This document shows, one piece after another, positions 23,687 to 36,943 of a stretch of 64,000 nucleotides of DNA (position 1 is the stretch's first letter; every line of letters starts with the position of its first letter). The position numbers were made by a program, and so were the translations under genes. Source of the DNA: Carnegiea gigantea (taxonomy: Eukaryota > Streptophyta > Magnoliopsida > Caryophyllales > Cactaceae); NCBI GenBank assembly GCA_029747015.1, contig JAKOGI010000024.1, positions 1,630,501-1,694,500 of the forward strand, written 5' to 3'. The notes below the pieces were generated by a model that saw only the letters and a list, made by a program, of their open reading frames with translations, made no database searches and was not told the DNA's origin.

Positions 23687-24651
23687 TGTTGTAACAGATG
23701 TTTCACACCATGTGTGCAAGAGACGACCAATCGGATTAATATAAGTTAGATATCTACTTATATTTGTATGAGACCCTATAAGGTTTTAACCTTGTATTCA
23801 TTGGAACCAACTAATATTTTGCTACATTCCACATGCTCATTACCTTCGAAAAAAGCCCAAAATATCAAATTTCATATGCTGCTCAGAGCCATAATATGCA
23901 TCTTCTCATAACTGTAATTTCCCATATCTAGATGGCCAAATAAATTTTTAGCTAGAACTTGGAGGGTCAACATTCACACATAATCCACTATAACCTAGTA
24001 TGGAATTAAAAGGGTTAGAGCAGTTTTGTAAGATGCAAAGAGATAGAAAATGGGAATGAATTTGAGTTAGTCAACTAGAATATTTCATTATACTACTGCT
24101 CATAAGCCAGTATCGAATCAGAATGATACCTCGTTATATCATTACAAAGGATTCAAAATGTGAACGAAGACCCTCAAAGCACACATTTTCAGTAGCAAAA
24201 TAAAAAAGGTAAACTAAAACAACAAATAGTTGCATAGTTATTTAGATTCGTAATTAATCCAAAAGCTTACTTGGTAAAATTTAGCCCAAATTAGCAAATT
24301 CCAACTAATTGTTGGTTGGATTTAGGGCATGATACATCCATAAGGGGCACAAACCCAATCCACATTGTAAATTGATGACTTAACTACCTCAGAAATCATT
24401 GTTCCTTAACTAGTCAATCTAACACAAAAAGGGGACCGATCTAAGAGGAAAGATACATGAAAAACGTTAAGAATTCTCTAAAGATAGTTTTCTGCACAAA
24501 ACCCCAAGGCTCTTAGGCTGTGGGATCGTGAAGGTTCTTCGTATAATGAGTTCCTTCCTCGACCAGTGATTCAAAGTCAAGATTCGATCGTCTTCCACCG
24601 CAGGATTAAGGTGAATGCGTTTACGCTTAATTCAGTATCCTAATTCCTTCA
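23687..24651 (+). repeat. LTR B
   Basis: 965 bp, from TGTTGTAACA to ATTCCTTCA. It lies between the polypurine tract of unit A and the primer site of unit B. No clear TATA box was recognised. Confidence 0.92.
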
Positions 24652-24652
24652 T

Positions 24653-24666
24653 TGGTATCAGAGCTA
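24653..24666 (+). other. Primer binding site of unit B
   Basis: TGGTATCAGAGCTA, one mismatch to the initiator-Met tRNA complement. Confidence 0.9.
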
Positions 24667-26690
24667 ATCGGCTTATTGCCTGGTTCAATTGTTTGCAGAG
24701 ATTTCTTGAATTTAATGCCAGGGATTAGGTTTATAATTTAGTTTATTCGCTTTTGTATTCAAAAATTCATGATATTAGTTTTTGTGGAGATCCTTGATGA
24801 AATTTCATAAAATTCTAGATTTTGATAGAGCTTGAAGAGAGCTTTAATTTGATATATAGTATGTATGATTTCGTTTAGTATATTGTGAATAATTGGGGAA
24901 TGAAATTCTAGGGTTTATAGCATTTGAAACCCTAATTTGATTTCTTGAATCAATGATTTCGTTTAATTTTCTAGCAAACTGATGCATGGGTGCTTGTTCC
25001 ATTCGATTTAGACCAAACGCCCTCAATCTATTAGTCAATTTGATCAAAATTTTCCACGAATTGTGGGAAAGAATTCCTCGCAAATTTAAGGTTTCTTAAT
25101 TGAGTGCTAGAACTTGATTTTGGGTCAGATTCGGTCTAATTTAATCTCAATTGATGCTGAACTCATTGTTTAACTAGTTTCTTATGTAAAATAACTCAAG
25201 AATTCAATGCAATATGGCTTATTTTGGGTCAAAATTTTGCAAAAGATTGCCATTGAACCCTAGGGTTAGGGTTCGTGCTTTTGAAGTTGTTTTTGATCCA
25301 TTTATGGTCATTATTTTGGGAAAAATGGCCTGTGTATCCCATTGAACATTTAACTTCATCCCACAGCCCTTGGGTTTTGTAGCCTCTTGACTGAACATGT
25401 GGTCGAAATTCGGAAAAATGCCGTCGAAAATTTCTAGCGTTACGGCTTATGCTTTGAAATCGATTTTAATCCATTAGTGGTCATTATTCTTGCAATTTCT
25501 TTGTGCCTTTTGTTTCCTATAAAGTTCTGAAGAAAAGCCCTCTATTAGGCGCCACTAATTCATTGAAATTTGGCCAAAATGTTGTCAGAGTCATGCATAG
25601 AAATCTGACAAAAAGCTATGGTTTTTTGACCCTTTTTTACACGATTTATGAGTTGTTTTTCCTTATTTATACAATTAAAGGATTTAATTGATCCTAAAAC
25701 TAGTTTAGGATAGATTCCACAAATCATTCGATGAAAACAAGTCGCGAATTCATGAATTTCAGTCTTATTCTTGCATGGCTTTTGGGTGACCTATTTTCCA
25801 CTGTTTTTGGGTTGTGTGACCCGGGGCCAAGGGTGAGGCATGAGGCCCCCTCCCGCACACTAGCAATAGCATAAAAAGAATTTTTCTTTTTGAAAATTGG
25901 GGATTGAGTTGACTAGCAAGGTTGACCAATCGACCATAGGGGTTGACTAAGCATAAAATTTTTAAGAAAGTTTATGGGCATATGAATTTATATAATTTGA
26001 TTGATCTTTTTATGAGATTTCTCAAATATTCTCTTTTTTGTGAATATATATTTATGATGTTGGATGTCATTTTTAGAATGAAATATTATGTGATTCCTAG
26101 AGAATCTTTTATTTTGAGTATATTTCATTCTATTAAATTTCATGAGATAGATGAGCTTGTTTATTTGATATCAATGAGATCAATTTAAGTGAAATATTAT
26201 GTGAAATCTCTATGATATTTTTGTCTCATTTGATATATTTTAAGTATATATATTTGATTGAAATATATGAAAAGTATGTTACGTACTATGAAAATATGTT
26301 TCATACGTTGTAACCTCCAAAGTGGATATGAAAGTTATATATGTGCCGCCCCTAAATAAGTTCGGTGAGGAGACATTGAAATTTCTCAAAAAATATGTTT
26401 TCTAGGGACTTCATTAAATGTAAAAATTATGCCTAAAAATTTCTAAATAATTTCTCATATATTTATGGATATATGTTGGATTTGCTTGAAATATTCTTGA
26501 GCTTAGCATATCCTCTTTGATTAGAAATTTAAGAATTTCTTTCAGATTATTTCAGTTTGGGATGAGTGCTCTGGTGGCTTAGAAAGAAACGACAAAATCA
26601 ATTGTACAAAAACATTCATTCCTACCATGATGAACTATATGTTAACTTTCAACTCTAAGGTCTATATTTTTGTATATTAACTATGTCGAT
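24667..26690 (+). other. Leader of unit B
   Basis: Aligns along its length with the leader of unit A; CCCTAGGGTTAGGG recurs at 25258-25271. No coding signal. The minus-strand frame 24844-25083 also appears in other units but ends at different points, and no selection is evident. Confidence 0.7.
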
Positions 26691-27310
26691 TATTGCCAAG
26701 TTACATGGATACGTGTATGCTATAATATTACACGTACATGTGCTTTTGTACTGATTGTAAAACTTTGATGTTTGGGAAACATCATGTCAACTACCGTAAT
26801 TATTAGACTTAGGCCGCTCATTATTAGGTTTGACAATTATAAGAAGAGCCCATATGTCTCCATGATGGAGCACTTGAGGCACATGCCAAACATGATTAGT
26901 GAAACGGCTAAAATAGGTTGTGAATTAACCGATGAACAAGAAGTTCATACCGTGATCCATTCCTTCCCTATTGACTGGTCATATTAAGATGGTCCTATCT
27001 CAAACTAAGTATATCATTACTTTCAAGGACATTAAGTAACGACTTGAGCTAGAGGAAGAGGGGCAAGAGGCCATTGAAATGGTCAATGCATAAGCACACA
27101 TGTCAACCTCTATTCCAAGGGTTGACCCTAAAAGGAAGAACTAAGGGAACTGGATTAGCAAGGCTTAGTCAGATGAGGAAACTAAGCATAGACAATTAGG
27201 CAAAGAAAAATGTACAAGGAAGAAGGATTTAATGTGAGGTAAGTGCCTCAACTGTGAACAAATGGGTCACCATATTCGTGATTTCAGTGAGCCCAAGAAG
27301 TTACTTAGTG
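26691..27310 (+). pseudogene. gag: Copia gag relic, unit B
   Basis: Frame 26772-26987 gives RLRPLIIRFDNYKKSPYVSM, EHLRHMPNMISE and CELTDEQEVHTVIHSFP, parallel to unit A. The knuckle at 27241-27300 reads K-C-L-N-C-E-Q-M-G-H-H-I-R-D-F: first two cysteines and histidine present, last cysteine Phe (27283-27285). Confidence 0.8.
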
Positions 27311-30250
27311 ATATCTTCTAGTGACTTTTGTGTTGCTAGTTGTATTCTTCTTTTCAAAACTAATCCTATGTGGATTGTATGTTTAGGAATCCAAACAAAA
27401 GAGCAAGTGAGCACGAAGCTTTAGTAGGCTTCCAACGGGCTCTTACATGGTTCGACGAGGACACATTTAGAGACAACAACAATGTGGTTGTCAGAGGAAT
27501 TAGAATATGCAAGTTAATCGTACATAGTGGTTGACACCCTATCCTATATGAAATCCTAATTGCGCCTAAGATTCGTTGGAATAATGTTGTTATATTGATT
27601 TTATTTGACTATGTTCATAGCATTGAAGCCTAGATATTTTTTTTTAAGAACAACTTTAGTTTTGGTTCTGCTTTATTAGAAATAGTTTGCTTATAATGGA
27701 TTGGATATTTGTTCCATTAAGCCAAGTGTTTGTTTTTCCGCATTCACATAGTTATGTGAAGTGTCCATTTGTCGTGCTAGACTAGGCCATATGGGTCAAA
27801 AGCATAGCTATGCAAAAGCTAGCAAAATAAGATTTGTTAGCAAACATAAGTGGACTAGCCGACTAGTGAATGTAGCCTGTCAGGAAAAAGAAGAAGAAAG
27901 CCATTTAGTTCTAGAAGGGTTGCTAATAGCCTAATTTCCATTGAAGTTAACTCATTTGAATACTCATGGTCAAATGAATATGATAATAAGGCATAGAGCT
28001 TTAATACGTCATCGCATTTCACTTGATTTGGTCTTGTTTATTTGATCTCAGATGAGTCTCAAGCGGTAAGTTACTTTAGAAAACATGTGAGCTTGGTTGA
28101 AAATCAAATAAACCCAATAGGCTAAGGCCTCAATGACCAAATCATTATGAAATTTTGGTTGCATTGTTTTAGTGGATATTATGCTGAAAAAGGAGTAGTA
28201 TATTAGGTAACCATCTATAAGAGTCCACAACAAAATGCCATTGTGCAAAAAGAAAATAGAATGCCCTTTGATATTGTAGCATCAATAATTACACAAAATT
28301 TATGAATCTTATGTTAAGGAGATCTTCTTTTATTGTAATCTATGATGTTGCCCTTGTGCTTGTAAAGTAAGTTGCTACTACCCTACATTATTCATGCATT
28401 GAAGCCTAATCTAAGGATCTTTGGACCTTAGGGTATACGATCCATAAATTCAACCCCTTCTAACATTGAAAGCCTTTTGACTCAATTGGATTATAAGGCA
28501 GTACGAGTGCAATAAAAATGTAACCAATATATATCACATTCTAAATAATCCTTCTAAAGTGGGTTGGGAAAGTTAAAATTTATCTCTATTAGTTATCAAA
28601 ACTGAATCAGATCCCTTCATTCGAGTGGAAGGATTTAATTGATAATGAATATGTTCATCATTAAAGTCCACCTTCATCGCCAAGAGCGAATAAAAGTGAT
28701 CCTATTCTTGCTCCAAGTGGAAGCAAATTTAATTCTTATTCTAAGTGGGAGTAAGATGGTTGGTCTTGGTCTATGTGGAAGTAAAATTAATCGAAAGAGG
28801 AACAGTCTGAAATTATGTGAAATTTTGCCAAGGGGTGGTTGTCAGAAAGCATTCTCTTATTATACTCCTCCAAAATGAAAATGAGCAAAGATGCCCTTTC
28901 TAATCCTTCTAAGGACAAGTGGATTAGTGTATCGGAAATAAATGTGGTGTAAACAAAGGTGAACAATTGGTTGACCTTTTAGGACACAAAGTTATTTGAG
29001 AACACATCGATTGTTAAATTATAAGGCTAATGGAAAAGTTGGTATTGGGCTCAACTTGTTGCACAAGGGTACATACACTAGGATAGGATCAACTACAAAG
29101 AGATTTTCCCTATCATCGTGTGCTTTACCCTAGTTACACCTTTCTGTAGCTATTATCGCTAGCTTGGACATAAGGTCACATTATATAGGTATGCAAATAT
29201 GAATTTCTAAGGGGATTAAGTGACATTCCACTAAAAATGATAACAAACATGAGGCTTGTGGACATGTGAAGTCAATTGTGACCTTAGAGTCCCTTTAATG
29301 GATTGGTGTCTTGTTTTTCACAATGTGGTTATCTCTAATGGCCACACTGTGATTGATAGCAAAGAGGTCCAAAAGCAATTTTATAGTCAAGTCATTATAT
29401 GTGGATAGCTTACTAATAGCTAGAAAAACTACAGAGTTAGTTATTAAGCAAGGCAAAAGGCCTTATCATCATTAAACTTTGGAAAGATTCTATGAAAAAA
29501 GCAGCGTATGCTATTGAAATAAAGTTTTTGATAGAATATTCAAAGAGGTTATTCTTTTTCCTAAATAGAGTGACATCAAAAGGTCTTTAAATCATCTAAT
29601 ACGCGCAACTATGATCCTATTAGTACTCAAATCAACGAAGGTGAGGTCTTATAGTAAAATGTCCATACTATATTAGAAAAGGACTAGCAAGTAAAACTTG
29701 CTTTGTTAGGTGTGTTTAGAAGTCTAATGTATAACGTGATATCCTTAAATAGATATCAACTAACCTTAAGACTAGCATAGCGGCAGACAATTAAGTCATG
29801 AGGTACCTAGGATGAACCCCTGATTGTGCATTTTTGATACAAAGGCAATAACTTGCATCAAGAGGGGTGCAATGGCCTTGACTGTGGTAGGTTTACAGCA
29901 AAAGTGAGCCCCCAAATATGTCTTCCAAAGTGGCAAGAACCAGTCAATTGTTGACTTGTTATAAGAATTGTTCATAGCTTTATCCTTAAAAATGCATGAG
30001 TCTGTTTGGTTAAAGAGGCACCTGGATTATTTGGTTGGTGGACCAAATAGTAATGTCCAGTAATGGTTTACTGGGACAGGTTATATACACATGTACCAAT
30101 AACATTGTGTGTTGTCATATGCCAAATGGATTAGATGTAAGGTTCAATTTTGTAAATGTCATGGTGCACATAAAGAGAGTGAACATAAAGTACTATCCTA
30201 CAAAGAAAATGGTTATTGAGCCATTGAGATAGCCTTGGGAATGTGCTTGT
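27311..30250 (+). pseudogene. pol: Copia pol relic, unit B (PR-IN-RT-RH)
   Basis: Same order as unit A. FGLVYLISDESQAVSYF and RKHVSLVENQ near 28025-28105 resemble the integrase core around the F-x-R-x-G-x-V-Y-L-I-S motif. RT near 28880-29800 has many stops; its box is YVDS (29398-29409), a further change from the YVDN of other units. The C-terminus is best preserved here: LDVRFNFVNVMVHIKRVNIK and a YYPTKKMVIEPL stretch in 30035-30232 match the end of plant copia polyproteins. Confidence 0.82.
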
Positions 30251-30751
30251 TGTGCATATAAAAACTTAATAGTCTTCGTAGATGACAACTATGGCCTAGC
30301 CTAGTGTTTACTAGTTATTTTCCCGATGTTCATAAGTAATTGCATACACTTATTATTACAATGTTGGAGTATGCATTCTCGTTCATGGATGCTTGTAGTG
30401 TCTTCTTGAATGTAAAAAATATGTCTAGTAGACTTAAGGTTAGTCATCTCACACAGGTTACTGCCATCATTTATTACAGTATCGACGCGAGATGGGACAA
30501 GATTTTAAGAAGAATTATCAGAAGGATAATTACGAAAACCTACTAACTCAAAGTCATGAATAATGCCTTAATAATGGTAAAAGATAATTAAAACATATGG
30601 GTAAAAATGAATTTTACCTAATCTACCTCAACAAAGCTAGATGTGAGTTTAAGTTAATGAGTACATTAGGAACTCAGTTTGGACAATATGGTGTCCAAAT
30701 ATCATTTGTACAATATTTTGGTTAAAGAACCAAAAGGCTCATGCTCCACGT

Positions 30752-30763
30752 GAAAGGGGAGAA
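30752..30763 (+). other. Polypurine tract of unit B
   Basis: GAAAGGGGAGAA directly before LTR C. Confidence 0.78.
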
Positions 30764-31725
30764 ACACATGTTTCATACCATGTGTGCAAGAGATGACCAA
30801 TCGGCTTAATATAAGTTAGATATCTACTCGTATTTGTGTGAGACCCCATTAGATTATGGCCTTATATCCATTGGAATCAACTAATATTTTGCTGCATTCC
30901 ATATACTCATTACCTTTGAAAAAAGCCCAAAATATCAAATTTCATATGCTGCTTAGAGCCATAATATGCATCTTCTCATAACTGTAATTTCCCATATCTA
31001 GATGGCCAAACAGCTTTTTAGCTAGAACTTTGAGGGCCACTCATCCTAACATAATCCACTATAACCTAGCATGGAAGTCAAAGGGTTAGAGCAGTTTTAT
31101 AAGATCCAAAGAGATAGAAAATAGGAATGAATTTGAGTTCATAAACTAGAATATTTCATTGTACTACTGCTCATAAGCCAGTATCAAATCAGAATGATAT
31201 CTCGTTATATCATTGCAAAGGATTCAAAATGTCAACGATGGCCCTCAAAGGACACATTTTCAATTGTAAAATCAAAAAGGCAAGATAAAGCAACAAATAA
31301 TCTAATAGCTATTTAGTTCTGTGAATAATTTATAAGCATAGTTTGTAAAATTTAACCCAAATAAAACAAAGACCAACCAATAGTTGGGTTGGATTTAGGG
31401 CATGATACATTTATATGGGGTGCAGGCCCAATCCACATTATAAATTTATGGCTTAACTACCTCAGAAACCCTAGTTCCTTAACTAGTCAATCCACCACAA
31501 AAAGGGGACCGGTCTAAGAGGAAAGATACATCATAAACATGTAGAGTTTTCTAAAAGAGAGTTTTCTACACAAAACCCTAGGGCTCTTAGGCTATAGGAT
31601 CGTGAGGATTCTTCGTATAATGAGTTCCTTCCTCGAACAGTGATTCAAAGCTAAGATTCGATCGTCTTTCAGTGCAAGATTAAGATAAAAGCATTTGCCC
31701 TTAATTCAGTGTATTAATTCTTTCA
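30764..31725 (+). repeat. LTR C (first seven bases missing)
   Basis: 962 bp, ending CTTTCA. The TGTTGTA start is lost, so the polypurine tract runs straight into ACACATG. Confidence 0.9.
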
Positions 31726-31726
31726 T

Positions 31727-31740
31727 TGGTATCAGAGCCA
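31727..31740 (+). other. Primer binding site of unit C
   Basis: TGGTATCAGAGCCA, full match to the initiator-Met tRNA complement. Confidence 0.92.
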
Positions 31741-32376
31741 ATCGGCTTATTTCCTGGTTGGATTATCTGTGGACATCTCTTTAAATTCGTGCTAAAGATT
31801 TGGTTTATAATTCAGTTTATTCACTTTTGTATTCAAAACTTCATGCTATTATTTTATACGAGAATCCTTGATGAATTCTCATAAAATTCTAGATTGTGAT
31901 AGGGCTTAAAGGGAGTTTTAATTTGATATATTGTATGCATGATTTCGTTTAGTATATTGTGAATAATTGGGGAATGAAGTTCTAGGGTTTATTGCATTTT
32001 AAACCCTAATTTGATTCCTTGAATCAATGATTTCGTTTCTTGTAAATTGACATATGGGCTGCTTGTTCCATTCGATTGAGACCAGAAGCCCTCAATCTAT
32101 CAGTCAATTTGATCAAAATTTTACGCGAATTATGGCGAACAATTCGCTGTAAATTTAAAGTTTCCTAGTTGAGTGCTAGAACTTGATTTTGTGTCAAATT
32201 TGGTCCAATTTAATCTCAATTGATGCTGAACTCATTATTTAGCTTGTGCTCTTATGTAAAATAACTCAAGAATTCGATGCAATCTAGCTTATTTTTGGCC
32301 AAATTTTCACAAAAGATTCCAATTGAGCCCTAGGGTTAGGGTTCGTGTTTTTGATCCTTTTGTAGTCATTTTTTTA
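31741..32376 (+). other. Leader of unit C, part 1
   Basis: Left part of the leader up to the LINE insertion. It carries CCCTAGGGTTAGGG near 32329-32342 and ends in TCATTTTTTTA (32366-32376), the left copy of the LINE target duplication. Confidence 0.75.
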
Positions 32377-34058
32377 TTTTTTTATTTTTTTATTTTTTTG
32401 TTGTTATTTTTTTTTTAGGGGAGGTAAACACACAAAGAACTCCACCAACATTCTTCTCGATCTCTTCCTGGTAACTCCCAGTAACAGCACCGATCGGCAT
32501 CTCGCCGACAACCTAGCCCAGCTTCCCTCAACGGCCGATCGAAGAGGCGACTGGTTTGTTTCAACGTAGGTGCAGGCGAAAGAGAACTTGGTCGCCGGAG
32601 GCTCGAGGAAAGCTAACGGTCGATTGAGGCCCATCGAGCCCTGCCCCCTCCCCGGTAACCACACCGGCCAATTTCTCGCCGGCAACCCGAAGCTGCTGCC
32701 CCCAGTGACCGATTGAAGCGCAGACAGGTGTGGGCTAGTGCAGGTGCAGCCGAAGGCAAGCTCGGTCACCAGAGGCTCGAGGACCCCAGCAGGTTAGTTC
32801 CCGCTCCAGTTTTCCGGCGAGCTAGAAGGGTTGAACCTTAAGCTGCGTTCTGGATCCTTCACGGTGCGGCAACTCATCCCCAAATCTCAGGTTCCCCCTA
32901 TCTCTCCCTTTTCTTCTTAAATTGCTGTTCTTTTTCAGCTAGGTTACCGTAATTCCTAGTTTGCCTATTCTTTGGTTTGTTTCACGAATTCTGGTTTCTG
33001 GCTACTTTGCTCTATTTTAGCCTAAATCTTTGGTTTGTTTCACAATTGCTAACTGAAGATTGTAGTTGGAGGGCCTCGTTTTTGGTGGCTTGCTTGTGTC
33101 TCCCTGGTAGTTTTGGTATCTCGCTCAGGTTTGGTGTCCTTGCTACGTTAGAGTTCACTCCTCATTAGCTCCTGTAGCATTATTACTCTTTGCCCTTGTG
33201 ACTAGTTTATTTGTCATTGTTATTTACCAGTTTTAGTAGGTTTCTTGGCAATTTTATTGTGATTATTAGTATTAGTTTAGTGGTTATATTAGTATCTGTC
33301 TACTATTGGTTAACATTTTGTTGTAATCCTCTGCCATTGGCTTTAGCAACATTATTTTATTATTAGGGTTACGATTAGTTTCAGTTTTTCTAAGTAGTTT
33401 TTGTTAAGTTTTTATTACTATTACGTGGTTCAATCCTTTCAAGTTCTTGGTCGGAAATTGATTTGTAAGTATCGTAGATTTGTGTGCTTGTTTAATCCTC
33501 CCAGAGGTTAAGTCATCTCGCTGTGTGCTGATTGTACGCTTTTGTTAGTTTCCTTGGTGTTAATATCCCCAGTTTTTACGTCGTGGTCTGTTTGTACGCT
33601 GTGCTGAACCATCTTTGGTGGGAAGTTGAGTCTTCTTTGGTGTTATATTCTTGGGAATCGCCTGCGTTTGGTGTCAAGTGCTTTGTTGTTTAGAATTTGT
33701 TGTATTGAATCTGTAGCGTTTTCAGCTGCCTTTTTGGTTTTTGTAGTGTTTTGGTACTGCACGTTGCTAGTACTTGTGTTGGTCTGCTGCATTCTTCGTT
33801 CTAGTTCAAGTGCTGAATTCTTTGGTTTTAGCATTCCTTTTACTATTATTTTCTGTGTTCTTTCGGGGGAGCTCTTTGTGTTACTATCCTTTGTGGCTAG
33901 GTGGGTTTCTTTTTATCATTAGTAGTATTAGTTTTTGGTAGTAGCTTTCTTGTTCGTACTAGCTTTGTTTGGTTGTTTGTAGTTGGTTGTGGGTTTCTCG
34001 GGTGTCCTGTGTTGGTAGTTGGCTAGGGTGTGGGCTATTCTCGTAAGCGTCTGCTTCT
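32377..34058 (+). other. 5' untranslated part of the LINE
   Basis: About 1.7 kb, CCGG-containing and GC-richer at 32440-32900, then T-rich. The ORFs on both strands here show no motifs. Such leaders can hold an internal promoter, but I cannot point to one. Confidence 0.55.
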
Positions 34059-36943
34059 GTGGCGAGTCATGTAGCTGTTTTAGCCTATCCTTCGGGGAGT
34101 CTTGGGGTTAGGAGGGATTTAGGGCTGCGGAAGGTGCGCCTAGCGTCCTGGAATATTGGGTCTCTCATGGGTAAGTCGATAGAATTAGTTAAGGCTTTGC
34201 GTAGGCGTAGGATTAGTATAGCGCGGGTTGGGGCTAAAGCTAGAGAGATTGATGGGCACAACTATGGTAATCGGGATCAACCAAGGCGAAGAATGAAGTT
34301 GGCGTCTTGGTTGTGAAGGATCTGGCGGACCAAGCGGTCGAAGTGAGGTGCAAGAGCGATCGTATTATGGCCATTAAGGCTTTAGTGGGTTCAGTTTTCG
34401 TGAACGTGGTGAGTGTGTATGCACTTCAAGTAGGCCTGCTGGAGGAAACTAAGAAGCTCTTCTGGGAGGACCTAGACGAGGTCATCCAAGAGGTCCCTCG
34501 GAGCGAGAAATTGTTCATAGGAGGAGATTTTAACGGCCACATCGGCGCGGAGGCAGCGGGTTATGATGGGCTCCACGGGGGCTTTGGTTTTGGAGAGAGC
34601 AACGCGGGAGGGGTCTCCGTGTTAGACTTTGCGATGGCCTTTGATTTGTTGGTGGTCAACTCCTTCTTCAAGAAGAAGGAGGACCACCTAGTGACCTTTA
34701 GGAGTAGCTCTTGCAAGACCCAGATTGACTACTTCCTAACGAGGAAGGAGAATCGGAGATCGTGTAAGGACTGCAAAGTGATTCCCAGCGAGTTTCTGGC
34801 AACTCAACACAGGTTGCTGGTTTTAGACGTAGTGTGCAAGTATCCTAGGAGGTCACAGAGGAGAGTCGGAGAACTCAGAATAAAGTGGTGGACCCTCACA
34901 AAGGATAAGGCGGGGCTAATAGCAAAAAGAATAACCGAGGAAAGAGCTTGGAGGAGGGCAGAAGACGCCAATTCGATGTGGGAGGCTGTGGCGGACTGCA
35001 TTCGAAGGTCAACTAAGGAAACCCTAGGTCTTTCCAGGGGAGGCGGCATCAGGATGGAGGGCGCCTGGTGGTGGAACGAAGAGGTAAAGGGGAAAGTCAA
35101 GGCAAAAAAAGAGGCTTACGCGGAGTTCATGGGCAGTAGTTCGAAAGAAGAAAGGGAGCAAAAGAAGATTAGATACAAGGTGGCCAAGAAGGTAGCCAGA
35201 AAGGCTGTGGCCGTAGTAAAGAGCCAGACATTTGATAGATTGTACCATAGATTAGGGACGAAGGAAGGGGAGAAGGAGGTTCTTAAACTGGCTAGGGCGC
35301 GGGAAAGGAAGACCAGGGATTTGGGAGTGGTAAGGTGCATCAAGGATGAAGAGGGTAAGTGTTGACTGAGGATGTTGAGATTAAGGAGCGATGGCAAAGG
35401 TTCTTTATTAAACTCCTAAATGGGGAAGGGGTGCGAGAGGACCCTAGTGGGGGCGAAGAGAGTAGTGAGCAGAGTGCGGACGATCATATAACAAAGGAGG
35501 AGATTAGGGAAGCCTTGAAGAAGATGTCAAATGGAAAGGCAGTGGGCCCGGACCAGATATCGGTGGAGGTTTGGAAGTTTATGGGGGAGGTAGGTCTAGA
35601 GTGGCTTACGGAGCTGTTCAATGTTATTTTCAGGACCGCAAAGATGCCCAGAGAGTAGAGGGTCAGCACAGTTATCCCACTGTACAAAAACAAAGGGGAT
35701 ATTCAAGATTGTAATAATTTTAGGGGCATCAAGCTGCTCAGTCACACTATGAAGCTTTGGGAGAGGTTGTGGAGGTTTTAGAGAATCAATTTGGTTTTAT
35801 ACCAGGCAGGTCAACCATTGAGGCGATCCACCTCCTCAGAGGGCTCATGAGCTTGTTCAGGGATAGAAAGGTGGATCTCCATGTAGTGTTCATTGACCTG
35901 GAGAAAGCGTATGATAGAGTACCGAGGGAGGTTCTGTGGAGATGTTTGGAAGAGAAAAGGGTGTCGCTCGTGTACATTCGTGTTATTAAGGATATGTACG
36001 AGGGAGGGCGGACGTGTGTTAGGACACCGGGAGGGGTCTCCAATGACTTCGCTGTCAGTATGGGCCTGCATCAGGGCTCCGCCTTAAGCCCATTTCTTTT
36101 CACATTAGTTTTGGATGAACTCACTAGAGGAATCCAAGACAAGGTACCTTGGTGCATGTTATTTGCAGATGACATCGTTCTTATCGATGTGACCAGGCAG
36201 GGGGTGAATGACAGGTTGGAGAGTTGGAGGCATACACTGGAAGATAGGGGTTTCCGATTGAGTAGATCAAAAACGGAATACCTCCATTGCCGTTTCAGTG
36301 GAAGGATAGAAGAGGGGGGAGACATCACACTAGAGGGGAGGGTGATTCCAAAGGTCGCAAAATTTAAGTATCTGGGCTCGATCATCCAGTAGAATGGGAA
36401 CATTAATGAGGATATTAGCCAGCGGATAAGAGTGGGTTGGGAAAAGTGGAAGTCTATGTCCGGGGTGCTGTGCGACAAGAGAGTGCTGCTAGGACTGAAA
36501 GGCAAAGTCTATCGGAGGGTAGTTAGACTGGCTGTTCTTTATGGATCGGAGTATTGGCCTCTAAAAAGATGTAGGTCCAAAGGTTGATGGTAGCTAAGAT
36601 GAGAATGGTCAGGTGGATGTGTGGTTTTACGAGATTGGACAGGATTAGGAATGTCTTTATCGGGAGCTTAGCCGAAGTTGCCCCCATAGAGGAGAAGATA
36701 AGGGAATCGAGGCTTAGATGGTTCGGCCACGTTAAGCGGAGAAGTGTGGCCACCCCAGTGCGGAGGTGCGAGATGATCGTCCCCCCCGGTGGAAAGAGAG
36801 GGAAGGGTAGACCGAAGAAGAGCCTAGAGGAAGTGGTTAGAGAGGACCTGAGAGTTGTTGGTCTGACGGAGGACATGGCTCAGGAGAGGAGGCTGTGGCG
36901 GGATAGGAGTAGAGTCTTTGATTGTAGGGGACCGGCTTCGTAG
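34059..36943 (+). pseudogene. RTE-type LINE endonuclease-reverse transcriptase, broken in several places
   Basis: Endonuclease: KVRLASWNIGSL at about 34129-34164, then GGDFNGHIG at 34521-34547, TQIDYFL near 34720 and TQHRLLVLDV near 34804. The Q-E-T-K-W block that holds the catalytic Glu, expected near 34230, has been deleted. RT: SNGKAVGPDQIS near 35530, NQFGFIPGRST near 35788, HVVFIDLEKAYDRVPREVLW near 35880, GLHQGSALSPFLF near 36065, and an intact FADDIVL at 36162-36182. C-terminus: RLRWFGHVKRR near 36710. Frame changes occur near 34300, 35355, 35755 and 36570, with in-frame stops at 35656 and 36390. Confidence 0.9.

Noticed and set aside
24844..25083. Minus-strand ORF with RLRAFGLNRMEQAPMHQ, seen again at 17757-17951 and 50492-50755
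   Set aside because: Its recurrence is explained by the repeated copia leader; the ends differ between copies and it runs against the element's transcription with no motif.
32404..32769. 121-codon minus-strand ORF in the LINE leader
   Set aside because: GC-rich untranslated region; no motif and no start context. Chance frame.
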